Part shown: positions 41,744-48,831 of the stretch, in pieces
Layout of the letters: every line of letters begins with the position of its first letter
How positions within the stretch are numbered: the stretch's first letter is position 1
Source of the DNA: Ornithinibacillus sp047228935
Lineage (GTDB): Bacteria > Bacillota > Bacilli > Bacillales > Amphibacillaceae
DNA length: 64,000 nt
Reading direction: 5' to 3'
Assembly (NCBI RefSeq): GCF_047228935.1
Contig: NZ_JBFEGG010000004.1
Location: 196,258 to 260,257 of the forward strand
Translations under genes and position numbers: made by a program
The notes under the pieces: generated by a model
The model's database searches: none
The model's input: only the letters and a program-made list of their open reading frames with translations
Told to the model about the DNA's origin: nothing

Positions 41744-42654
41744 TATGATTTCACCACCCTCATAAACATGTCCTCGAGTGACGCCTGATTAATTGAAAAT
41801 CTAGTAATCGGCCAAGTTTCTTTTGTTGCTATGGAAAGTATTTCATCACGTGCAACTTTAACGTCTGATACAGTAATAAAGAGTGTGTTACGTTCAATTT
41901 TTGTGTTATCAACATAATCAAGGCTATCTAACTTTTCCTGATAAAGATTAATATCATCTTCAACCTGCAGTTCAATTACAGTAGTTTGATATTTTTTTCG
42001 AAGTTCCGCTATTGATCCAGACTCAATAATATGCCCTTGATTAAGTAATAGAAGCTCATCACTTACTTCCTCGGCATCATTTAAAATGTGTGTAGAGAAT
42101 AAGATTGTCATGTTTTCTTTTAATTTCTTCATGAGGATAAGCACTTCTCTTCGGCCAAGCGGATCAAGGGAGGCTACAGGTTCATCTAAGATTAATAGTT
42201 TAGGCTCGTGAATAATTGCTTGGGCGATACCTAGACGTTGTTTCATCCCCCCAGAGTACCGAGCGATTCGTTCGTTCTTAGCTTCATCAGAAATACCAAC
42301 CACTTTTAAAAGCTCATCTGCTCTTTTTGTCGCATCTTCCTTAGTTAGCTTTGCTAACTTCCCACTATAAATCAAAAACTCCCTACCAGTCATCCAAGTA
42401 TGAAAGGCAGGATACTGCGGTAAATAGCCGATTTTATCTCGAATATCCTGATTTTTCTCTTTGTTTTCAAACTGTATCGTTCCAGCGGACGGTTTTAATA
42501 AGCCGGATAAAGTTCTTAAGGTCGTCGTCTTTCCTGCACCGTTAGGACCGATTAAGGCGATGCATTGGTTATGGCCAAATTCAAAACTTATTTTGTCCAC
42601 AACGGTTTTCGCACCATATTTCTTGGTTAATTGTTCAACTTTCAGTAAAGCCAT
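41743..42654 (-). CDS. ABC transporter ATP-binding protein
   Basis: A 303-residue ATPase with Walker A GPNGAGKTT, signature YSGGMKQR, Walker B LLILDEPVASLD and the switch histidine in FSTHILND. A C-terminal extension (about 215-303) resembles that of BcrA/YhcH-type exporters. The ATG at 42654 overlaps the stop of the small PLDc_N-like gene, and its own end overlaps the permease by one base, showing one coupled operon controlled by the GntR gene upstream. Confidence 0.92.
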   Translation of the reverse strand: MALLKVEQLTKKYGAKTVVDKISFEFGHNQCIALIGPNGAGKTTTLRTLSGLLKPSAGTIQFENKEKNQDIRDKIGYLPQYPAFHTWMTGREFLIYSGKLAKLTKEDATKRADELLKVVGISDEAKNERIARYSGGMKQRLGIAQAIIHEPKLLILDEPVASLDPLGRREVLILMKKLKENMTILFSTHILNDAEEVSDELLLLNQGHIIESGSIAELRKKYQTTVIELQVEDDINLYQEKLDSLDYVDNTKIERNTLFITVSDVKVARDEILSIATKETWPITRFSINQASLEDMFMRVVKS

Positions 42655-42845
42655 TAGCTTTGTCTCCTTCCAAAAATAAAGTAGAGAATTGGTCCAAAAA
42701 TGCTAACTAGAAGGATAATTAGTGCCCATAGCCATTTAGGGCCATTAGTTTCTTTTACCTTAACTAAATCAACAATGGCTACGATTAATAAAATAAGTTG
42801 GATAATCAAGACAGGTGCAATCATGGCCCAATTAATATCTATCAA
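42654..42845 (-). CDS. Small membrane protein with PLDc_N-type domain
   Basis: A 63-residue protein with two membrane segments and the PLD-nuclease N-terminal family pattern (LLIVAIVDLVKV, GPKWLWALIILLVSIFGPILYFIFGRR). Such small proteins often sit beside ABC exporters and act as membrane partners. TTG 42845, nine bases after GGAG, is the preferred start; TTG 42860 is a longer option without an SD. Confidence 0.8.
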   Translation of the reverse strand: MIDINWAMIAPVLIIQLILLIVAIVDLVKVKETNGPKWLWALIILLVSIFGPILYFIFGRRQS

Positions 42846-42872
42846 TAAAATCAACTCCAAATTATAGTTATT

Positions 42873-43973
42873 TTACATCCCTAACAAATATGGAATGGCT
42901 ACTGGCAATAAAATAATTACTAAGAAAATAATCCATGCAATTGGTCTTGCCAAGTTAATAGTCCAACCAACCCCAAATCGTTTTTCTAAAAATAGTGCAG
43001 GGTCACTTGGATTGAAATAAAATATTCCAAGCTTCCAATGTTTATCATCATCACGATCAATAACATTACCATTAGCACCAGTTGATACCTTCACCCGGCT
43101 ACCACCTTGGCCAGTAGTAATCGATAGGATGATTGCCCAAAGGGTTAGTATACCTGTGAAAACGAATGGTACGATGGTAAGCAGTTTTGAATCAATTGTG
43201 AAGATAAATGAAAGTTGAATAAAGGAAAATAAGATTGTTAACCCAATACCAGTCCCGATAAGATATAGAGACCATCTTCTTCTAAAGATTACACTTTGTT
43301 GCATGGATTCTTCAGGCTTTTCGGCACTAATTTGTTGTTTAGCCTTAGCAACCATCGTATTTAAAAATATGAAGAGCAATGTTAAATAAAGACTCATAAT
43401 TGGCATGACTAGTAAGGAACGTGTAGTTTTCGCTGTCCAGTTCGTTACTTCACCATCAAAATTATATTGCATTGGAATTTGCTCAGGTATACGGTCATAA
43501 AACATAAACGTAATGGTAATAACTGCGAAAGTAATTAGAAACGAAATGCTGAACCAAAGATTAGAATAGATTAACTTTTGCTTTCTAAATTCTGTAGAGA
43601 CAAATACAGCTTGAGACTTTTCCTTTCCCCAGCTTGCATGTTGTTTTAACTTCTTCATAACACGATAAAAGTGTAAGTAAATGAAAAAGGTCCCAATTAA
43701 ATAGAGGAAAATTAGTCCTGAAAAAGAAAGGGCAAAGGTGTTTTCATCCATGTTATTAATAGAACCAATAACGAAAAATAGTACGATAACTAAAATACTA
43801 GCAATTCCCGAATACGTAACATATTTTTTACGAAGTTTCTTAATCTCATCTGTATGATAAACTTCTTCTGGAATTGATACTCCAAAGCTTTCTGTTCTCC
43901 GTGTCCAATAAGGAATAAACATGGTAGAAATAAAAACTGGAAGTAAAATAAGTAATAAATATATCAAATTCAT
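42873..43973 (-). CDS. DUF1648/DUF5808 membrane protein (SdpI-related)
   Basis: A 366-residue membrane protein with about eight segments. The DUF1648 motif RIPEQIPMQYNFDGEVTNW, known from the immunity protein SdpI, is central, and the C-terminal GWTINLARPIAW section matches DUF5808. It starts one base after the GntR stop. With the ABC genes it suggests an antimicrobial-peptide resistance or sensing module, by analogy with SdpI. Direct function unknown. Confidence 0.82.
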   Translation of the reverse strand: MNLIYLLLILLPVFISTMFIPYWTRRTESFGVSIPEEVYHTDEIKKLRKKYVTYSGIASILVIVLFFVIGSINNMDENTFALSFSGLIFLYLIGTFFIYLHFYRVMKKLKQHASWGKEKSQAVFVSTEFRKQKLIYSNLWFSISFLITFAVITITFMFYDRIPEQIPMQYNFDGEVTNWTAKTTRSLLVMPIMSLYLTLLFIFLNTMVAKAKQQISAEKPEESMQQSVIFRRRWSLYLIGTGIGLTILFSFIQLSFIFTIDSKLLTIVPFVFTGILTLWAIILSITTGQGGSRVKVSTGANGNVIDRDDDKHWKLGIFYFNPSDPALFLEKRFGVGWTINLARPIAWIIFLVIILLPVAIPYLLGM

Positions 43974-44363
43974 TTACGTAGAACCCCCTTTATAAGTTTC
44001 GAATATGTTTGAACATAGTTTTAAAAACTCTTCTTCACTAATATCTCTACATACTGATTCAGCAATTAGTGGTCGTAAATTCTTTTTAAGGTGATCTCGG
44101 TAGGTTTCGTCTGCCTTTGGTACCCCATCAGGATTTACTACTACTCCTTTTTGACGGTGAATTTGGATAAATCCGTCCTGTTTTAATTGTTGATAAGCTT
44201 TATTAACGGTATGAAGATTAATCCCAATATCTGCTGCAAGACTTCTCACAGAAGGAAGTCCTTCCCCTGGAGTGAGTTCCTTTCGAGCTATCCCGTCAAT
44301 AATTTGATGAACTAGCTGCTGATAAATAGGTTCATTCGATTCAAAATCAAGATTTATAAGCAC
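43974..44363 (-). CDS. GntR-family (YtrA subfamily) regulator
   Basis: A 129-residue repressor with a GntR winged helix (about 10-75, EGLPSVRSLAADIGINLHT) and a short C-terminal helix. GTG 44363 follows AAAAGGAGTG. It is the first gene of the minus-strand ABC operon. A perfect 15-bp palindrome covers the promoter, consistent with self-repression. It is a paralog of the regulator at 38572 but with a different operator sequence. Confidence 0.88.
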   Translation of the reverse strand: MLINLDFESNEPIYQQLVHQIIDGIARKELTPGEGLPSVRSLAADIGINLHTVNKAYQQLKQDGFIQIHRQKGVVVNPDGVPKADETYRDHLKKNLRPLIAESVCRDISEEEFLKLCSNIFETYKGGST

Positions 44364-44436
44364 ATTTGGTCACACTCCTTTTGTTGTGGTGGCAGTATTA
44401 TCGAGATTCAACAATCATAAGCCATAAAAACAATAT

Positions 44437-44484
44437 GTTCTAACTGTTATATTTATAGTATAACAGTTAGAACGGTTATGTCAA
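44437..44484 (-). promoter_or_regulatory. Promoter and perfect palindromic operator of the second GntR-ABC operon
   Basis: GTTCTAACTGTTATA (44437-44451) and TATAACAGTTAGAAC (44459-44473) form a 15-bp perfect inverted repeat. On the minus strand TTGACA (44484-44479) and TATACT with a 16-base spacer place the palindrome over the -10 region. Confidence 0.85.
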
Positions 44485-44543
44485 TAGAGTTTATTGGAAT
44501 TATCAGTTTTCGAGGTTAAAAAGTTAAAAAGGTAAATTTTAAT

Positions 44544-44716
44544 TTAACCACAATAATATCCACAATATAACTGTTGATTTAAAGGGGAAATGCTAATTTA
44601 TGCACATTATCCACAATACAATGTGCACATTTGTTAACATGAAATTGTGTATAGGATGGGAGAATTATTAAGGTTTCACCCTAATTATCCACAACGCGAG
44701 TTAAACATGTGAATAA
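44544..44716. promoter_or_regulatory. Cluster of DnaA-box sequences
   Basis: Perfect TTATNCACA boxes: 44598-44606 and 44607-44615 (abutting), 44685-44693, and one on the opposite strand at 44708-44716. Single-mismatch boxes: 44544-44552, 44556-44564 and 44646-44654. Four exact and three near matches in 173 bases is well beyond expectation. This gap between the GntR promoter and yfhE has no gene. A DnaA-titration or replication-control site is suggested. Confidence 0.7.
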
Positions 44717-44732
44717 TTATTAGCCATAAAAA

Positions 44733-44754
44733 AAGACCGAAGCAATTAGCTTCG
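44733..44754 (-). terminator. yfhE terminator
   Basis: CGAAGC and GCTTCG form a stem containing the TAA stop, followed on the minus strand by GTCTTTTTTT. Confidence 0.85.
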
Positions 44755-44865
44755 ATCTGCTCTTTGGCGTGCACGGTCTGCACGCTTAAATTCTTTTTGA
44801 TACAAAACTTCCTGAGTTTTGTTTAAATACTTATCTCGTACTTCACGTTTTTCTCTCGCCGACAT
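44746..44865 (-). CDS. yfhE: YfhE family protein
   Basis: A 39-residue, highly charged protein with the family core TQEVLYQKEFKRADRARQRA. YfhE proteins are small, found in Bacillaceae next to yfhF and recX as here, and have no known function. ATG 44865 follows GAGGG. Its stop codon lies inside the terminator stem. Confidence 0.85.
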   Translation of the reverse strand: MSAREKREVRDKYLNKTQEVLYQKEFKRADRARQRADRS

Positions 44866-44921
44866 AGTTATCCCTCGCTTTTAGTAATTAGAATAACCAC
44901 ATCTGTATATTTTATACAATA

Positions 44922-45476
44922 CTATACTACTTCATCATCAGCATTTGCCTCAAGGTTAGCAAATTGTTGATAAGAAAGATAGTGCTCTCTAGAAATTGCA
45001 AAGATATCATAAATCTCATCTTTTTGATTCACTTTTTGGTAGACTTCTGGGTATATCGTATTTCCTAAGGCAACATAAGGAAGTTTAAGAACGGCTTTTG
45101 TGGAGCGGATGTTGGTTTTTCGTACTTTCATGAAGATAGTCTCGATATTATAATCAAAGAATAACTCATCGAAAAACTGCTCCTTAGCTAGGCGATTATA
45201 TCCTTTCCCAAAATAAGGCTGGCCGATCCATGTTGCCAAAAAACCGTGATTCTGTTCAATATCAAACAGATTAATGGTACCGATTGGCTGTTGGTATTCA
45301 TCTAAGATCGTCCTTGAGATCAACTCACCGCGTTCTTCTGATTCTATTGTTTTCTTCGTGATGAAGTAAAATTCATCTGTCGTTGTTGCTTTATGTCTAA
45401 CATATGGGAATACATCTGGGTGTGACATTAGTTCAAACAATACTGGCACCTCATGTAATTCACGCTTTTTTAGCAT
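44922..45476 (-). CDS. GNAT-family N-acetyltransferase
   Basis: A 184-residue acetyltransferase-fold protein. The acetyl-CoA-binding loop is WIGQPYFGKGYNRLAKE near residue 85-101, and VRKTNIRSTKAVLKLPY is the downstream core. This layout resembles RimJ/RimL-type N-acetyltransferases. ATG 45476 is preferred over the TTG one codon earlier. Its ribosome site AAGGAGGG is the right arm of an intrinsic terminator, so expression is likely controlled by the upstream RNA leader. The substrate is unknown; a tRNA or ribosomal protein target would fit the tRNA-like leader, but that is speculation. Confidence 0.82.
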   Translation of the reverse strand: MLKKRELHEVPVLFELMSHPDVFPYVRHKATTTDEFYFITKKTIESEERGELISRTILDEYQQPIGTINLFDIEQNHGFLATWIGQPYFGKGYNRLAKEQFFDELFFDYNIETIFMKVRKTNIRSTKAVLKLPYVALGNTIYPEVYQKVNQKDEIYDIFAISREHYLSYQQFANLEANADDEVV

Positions 45477-45477
45477 C

Positions 45478-45506
45478 AAAAAACCCTCCTTATTTATGCA
45501 GGAGGG
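45478..45506 (-). terminator. Leader terminator that contains the SD of the acetyltransferase gene
   Basis: On the minus strand CCCTCCT (45506-45500 complement) pairs with AGGAGGG (45490-45484 complement), followed by TTTTTT and then the ATG. The stem both ends transcription and masks the SD, a layout typical of riboswitch or attenuator control. Confidence 0.8.
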
Positions 45507-45542
45507 TAACCAAAGAAAAGGAAACCTAGTTGGTAGCCCACC

Positions 45543-45630
45543 CGCGAATTTTTATTTAAGAACAACAAAAATTCGGGGTGGGAATCGAACCCACTAGAAC
45601 CAGTCTAAACCGGTGGCGCACCATTTGCCT
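45543..45630 (-). ncRNA. Candidate tRNA-like RNA leader upstream of the acetyltransferase gene
   Basis: Read on the minus strand from about 45629: a D-arm-like GGC-AAATGGTGC-GCC; an anticodon-arm-like CCGG-TTTAGA-CTGG; a perfect T-arm GTGGG-TTCGATT-CCCAC; then CCCGAATTTTT pairing with AAAAATTCG(C)GGG as a long hairpin (45543-45580). The acceptor stem is missing or replaced and the anticodon loop is short, so it is not a normal tRNA. A -10 TATAAT sits just before it. It leads into the terminator at 45478-45506. Confidence 0.5.
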
Positions 45631-45635
45631 TCCCT

Positions 45636-45664
45636 ATTATATTTTGACGTGTCATTTTTGTAAC
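45636..45664 (-). promoter_or_regulatory. Promoter for the tRNA-like leader
   Basis: TATAAT (complement of 45636-45641) with a weak -35 (GTTACA or TTACAA, 16-17 bases upstream). Transcription would begin near 45629, at the first base of the D-arm-like helix. Confidence 0.5.
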
Positions 45665-45739
45665 AATACATATAATACTATGATTCTCACCAAAATGGAA
45701 CAACTTTTTTTACAAAATTATCGACAAAAAATGTAAATT

Positions 45740-46636
45740 TTAATTTACACGACCAAACAATTGATGTAAAGCACTATCCAGCGTCGGATAGCTGAACTCA
45801 AAACCGTTTTCAAGAGCTTTATTAGGTACTACATACTGTCCTTTCAACACGAGTTGACTCATTTCACCGGTAGCTATTCGTATTAAGAGACCAGGAGTTG
45901 GAAACCAATATGGCCTGTGAAGACTATTAGCAAGTTTTTGATTAAACTCTTTATTACGAGTAGGATTTGGTGCTGTGACATTTAAGGCTCCAGAAATATT
46001 CTTATTTTGAACAGCAAAGATAATAAGGTCTACTACATCATTTATATGAATCCAAGATGTCCATTGCTCCCCCTTTCCAACTCGACCACCAATAAAAAGT
46101 TTAGTTGGTAGGGACATAAGTGGTAAAGCACCCCCATCTTTGCCTAATATAACCCCGAACCTTGCATATACCGTACGAATATCGATTTCTTCTGCTTGCT
46201 TGGCTGTATTTTCCCAAGCTACTACGACATCAGCTAGAAAATCCTCCCCAGGCTTTTTAGTCTCCTCAGTAAAAATTTTCTCATCAGAAATCCCGTAGTA
46301 TCCAACAGCCGATCCACTTATGAACACTTCTGGCTTATGGTCCATTTGCTTCATTAGATTTATAAGCTTTTGTGTAGTTTCAATTCTACTTGTTTTAATC
46401 ATTTCTTTCTTTTTCTTCGTCCAATAACCGAATAAACTCTCTCCTGCTAAGTTTATTACGCCATCAATTCGAGGCATCTCAAATGCTTCTTCAAACGTAA
46501 TATATGTAGTAAGTTCTGTATTGGAATATTTTTCTGGAGTTCGTGTTAAGATGTAGCAGTTAAGGTTGAGAGATGTTAATTTTTGTATAAGTTTTTTACC
46601 AACAAAGCCAGTTCCTCCTGTGATTAAATAATTCAT
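45740..46636 (-). CDS. yfhF: TIGR01777-type NAD-dependent epimerase family protein (YfhF)
   Basis: A 298-residue Rossmann-fold protein with MNYLITGGTGFVGKKL at the start and the family segments INLAGESL, SGSAVGYYG, ARFGVILG and a C-terminal DUF1731 region (about 245-295). The family is related to sulphur/cell-division-associated SDR proteins but has no assigned reaction. ATG 46636 follows GAGGAGA; a longer frame is rejected. Divergent from recX, as in B. subtilis. Confidence 0.9.
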   Translation of the reverse strand: MNYLITGGTGFVGKKLIQKLTSLNLNCYILTRTPEKYSNTELTTYITFEEAFEMPRIDGVINLAGESLFGYWTKKKKEMIKTSRIETTQKLINLMKQMDHKPEVFISGSAVGYYGISDEKIFTEETKKPGEDFLADVVVAWENTAKQAEEIDIRTVYARFGVILGKDGGALPLMSLPTKLFIGGRVGKGEQWTSWIHINDVVDLIIFAVQNKNISGALNVTAPNPTRNKEFNQKLANSLHRPYWFPTPGLLIRIATGEMSQLVLKGQYVVPNKALENGFEFSYPTLDSALHQLFGRVN

Positions 46637-46705
46637 CAAAAATCTCCTCACTTCTGGTAATCTTATATTATTATCATGTTATGATGGACAAAAGGGGTGA
46701 AGAAG

Positions 46706-47527
46706 TTGCCAGCAATAATTAGCCGAATAACAACACAAAAAAGGAGTAAACAACGATACAATATTTATCTAGTAGAAGGTAATAGTGATAAGTATGCCTT
46801 TAGTGTTGATGAAGCAATCTTGGTGGAATTTGGACTGAGAAAGGGACTTGAGCTAGATGAAGCAACGATTGATCTCCTCATACGAAAGGATACTATTCAA
46901 AAATCTTATCTTCTAGCCATCAATTATTTAAGCTTCCGAATGAGAACCCGACAGGAAATGTATGAGTATTTAGTGAAAAAGGAAGTAGAGCCTGAACATA
47001 TTACTATCATTATTGATCGTCTAACAAAAGAAGGGCTACTTAATGATAAACAGTTTGCAGAAGCTTTTACATTAACGAGAATGAATACTACATCAAAAGG
47101 TCCTCAACTTGTTAAACGTGAATTAATCGAGAAAGGAGTTGCCCCTACCATTGCAGAAGATGCAATATCTCTTTATACTTATGATACACAATTTGAGAAG
47201 GCAATGAAATGGGTAAACAAGAAATTAAGCTCTAGTAAGAAAGAATCTTTTAACAAGAAAATTGAGCAACTGCGTATAACACTAATGCAAAAAGGGTTTA
47301 CATCTGATGTCATTAGTGAGGTTCTGTTATCAGTAGTAGATGAAAAGGACACTTCAGCAGAGTGGGAATCTCTAGTATACCAAGGCGAAAAGCTAGTGAG
47401 GAAACATTCTACTAAAAAGTCAGGTTATGAGCTTAAAATGAAAGTAAAAGAAGGCTTATATCGAAAGGGATTCCAAATTGATTTGATTAATAAGTTTATT
47501 GATGAAGAAATGGTACAGGAATCCTAA
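46706..47527 (+). CDS. recX: Recombination regulator RecX
   Basis: A 273-residue protein with repeated three-helix RecX units: RTRQEMYEYLVKKEVEPEHI, GLLNDKQFAEAF, and further copies to the C-terminus. RecX modulates RecA filament formation during recombination and repair. TTG 46706 (yielding LPAIISRITTQK), about nine bases after AAAGGGG, is preferred over GTG 46697, which overlaps the SD, and it matches the usual N-terminus. The long form with several repeats is typical of Bacilli. Synteny with yfhF and yfhH confirms it. Confidence 0.92.
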   Translation: MPAIISRITTQKRSKQRYNIYLVEGNSDKYAFSVDEAILVEFGLRKGLELDEATIDLLIRKDTIQKSYLLAINYLSFRMRTRQEMYEYLVKKEVEPEHITIIIDRLTKEGLLNDKQFAEAFTLTRMNTTSKGPQLVKRELIEKGVAPTIAEDAISLYTYDTQFEKAMKWVNKKLSSSKKESFNKKIEQLRITLMQKGFTSDVISEVLLSVVDEKDTSAEWESLVYQGEKLVRKHSTKKSGYELKMKVKEGLYRKGFQIDLINKFIDEEMVQES

Positions 47528-47562
47528 GGGCTTGTCTAGTGGGCAAGTCCTTTATTAATGGT
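47527..47562 (+). terminator. recX terminator
   Basis: GGGCTTG and CAAGTCC (with one G-U pair) form a stem followed by TTTATT. Confidence 0.6.
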
Positions 47563-47648
47563 GGTGATGGGGCGTTATAAAGGAAGAAGTGCGAAGTAAT
47601 GATAAAACATAAACCAAACACCCTACGCCTCGCCCCAAACATCTCACC

Positions 47649-48308
47649 TTATTTATCAATCACAATCTCCAACCGTCCATCATCCTCGGCAAAAATCTGT
47701 TTCGCTACAACCTCAGGACCTTTTAAACTAGAAGGATCTTGAACGTGGTCTGTATTTGACCAAAACGGTGTATTCATTCCACCCATGTAAACTGCCGTTA
47801 TTGTGAAGTCTTCATCCTGCCATTCCTTTTGTATTGATTCGGTAAACCCACGGACAGCAAATTTACTTGCACAATATAAGGATTCATTGACTTTTCCACG
47901 TAATCCTGCAGTCGAGATAATGGTTAAGATTCTCCCGTTACTCTCACGGATAAGTGGAATAGCAGCTTGTACAGTTAATATAGTACCTTTTACATTTGTA
48001 TCTAACACAAGATCGATATCATCAACCGAATATTCTTCAACCGGCCCAAATTTACCAATGCCAGCATTGTTAATGAATACATCTAGTTCGCCTATCCGTT
48101 GGAATGCGATTTGAATAGTAGCAAGCTCTCTTACATCACATAGAACGACTTCAGCATCAAACCCTTTTTGAATTAATTGATGTTGTACGAGCTGTAAAGG
48201 ATCATTCTTTCGTCCTAATAAAAATACTTTATAGCCATGTTCAGCGTATTCGAATGCTAAAGCTTTTCCAAGACCTGTGCCTGCACCCGTGATTGCAACT
48301 GTCGGCAT
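47649..48308 (-). CDS. Short-chain dehydrogenase/reductase
   Basis: A 219-residue classical SDR. TGAGTGLG is the nucleotide-binding glycine motif, NNAGIG follows strand 4, and the catalytic Ser-Tyr-Lys triad is in STAGLRGKVNESLYCASK. It would reduce or oxidise a carbonyl or alcohol with NAD(P)H; the arginine in LLGRK after strand 2 suggests NADP. Substrate unknown. ATG 48308 follows AAAGGTGG. Located between recX and yfhH, where B. subtilis has other genes, so it may be a lineage-specific insertion. Confidence 0.88.
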   Translation of the reverse strand: MPTVAITGAGTGLGKALAFEYAEHGYKVFLLGRKNDPLQLVQHQLIQKGFDAEVVLCDVRELATIQIAFQRIGELDVFINNAGIGKFGPVEEYSVDDIDLVLDTNVKGTILTVQAAIPLIRESNGRILTIISTAGLRGKVNESLYCASKFAVRGFTESIQKEWQDEDFTITAVYMGGMNTPFWSNTDHVQDPSSLKGPEVVAKQIFAEDDGRLEIVIDK

Positions 48309-48405
48309 TTATTTAGCCACCTTTTGTCTTTTATTAGTGTATAACCATTTTAATTGTCTTAAATTGCTGATAAAATGTAAAGTGACTTGAAGGGGGATTC
48401 GTCTT

Positions 48406-48741
48406 ATGAATTATCGATATAGTGATTTATCTGTTGAGCAATTACTTAGTCTTGTAGCAGAATTTAAAGAAAAAGCACAAAAAGCCGAGCAATTAGGTAA
48501 TATAAGTGAAGTTCAAATATATGAAAGAAAAATGCAATTAGCATTAGCATATACATTAAATCCAGAGGACTTTAAACCTGGAAGCACGTACGAGTTTCGT
48601 CATGATCCTGGGCACCGTTTTAAAATCAATTATTTAGAAGGTGTCTTTGCTTGGGGACATCGTATCAATTTATTAGATGAAGTATATGAAAAAGAAGAAG
48701 CCATTCCAATTTCTTTATTGGGTAAGAAAATAGATAAGTAA
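48406..48741 (+). CDS. yfhH: YfhH family protein (DUF1811)
   Basis: A 111-residue soluble protein. The N-terminal helical hairpin (LSVEQLLSLVAEFKEKAQKAEQLGN) and the C-terminal SH3-like portion with STYEFRHDPGHRFKINYLEGVFAWGHRIN match YfhH of B. subtilis, for which a structure exists but no function. The ATG follows GAAGGGGGA. Synteny (recX-yfhH-yfhP-mutY) supports the name. Confidence 0.92.
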   Translation: MNYRYSDLSVEQLLSLVAEFKEKAQKAEQLGNISEVQIYERKMQLALAYTLNPEDFKPGSTYEFRHDPGHRFKINYLEGVFAWGHRINLLDEVYEKEEAIPISLLGKKIDK

Positions 48742-48749
48742 TTATTGAT

Positions 48750-48777
48750 GAGCTCTGTTTATAACGAGCTCTTTTTG
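48750..48777 (+). terminator. yfhH terminator
   Basis: GAGCTC (48750-48755) and GAGCTC (48766-48771) are self-complementary copies forming a stem, followed by TTTTT. Confidence 0.8.
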
Positions 48778-48796
48778 ATGCCATTCAAATATAAAA

Positions 48797-48827
48797 ACGA
48801 GAGAAGCTTTTCCCCAGCTTCTCTCGT
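48797..48827 (-). terminator. yfhP terminator
   Basis: ACGAGAGAAGCT and AGCTTCTCTCGT form a perfect 12-bp stem. On the minus strand TTTTTATATTT follows. Confidence 0.9.
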
Positions 48828-48831
48828 CATA

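Noticed and set aside
44544..44716. Chromosomal replication origin
   Set aside because: No dnaA or dnaN genes, no AT-rich unwinding region with repeats, and the synteny is that of the yfh region far from oriC in Bacillus.
45575..45638. Complete tRNA gene (minus strand)
   Set aside because: The T-arm is perfect, but the acceptor stem does not pair properly, the anticodon loop is too short and no CCA-ready 3' end follows; kept as a tRNA-like leader.
45484..45641. T-box or fluoride riboswitch
   Set aside because: No canonical T-box AGGGTGGTACCGCG or specifier loop and no crcB consensus could be matched; only a loosely similar GGGTGG...TACC stretch occurs.
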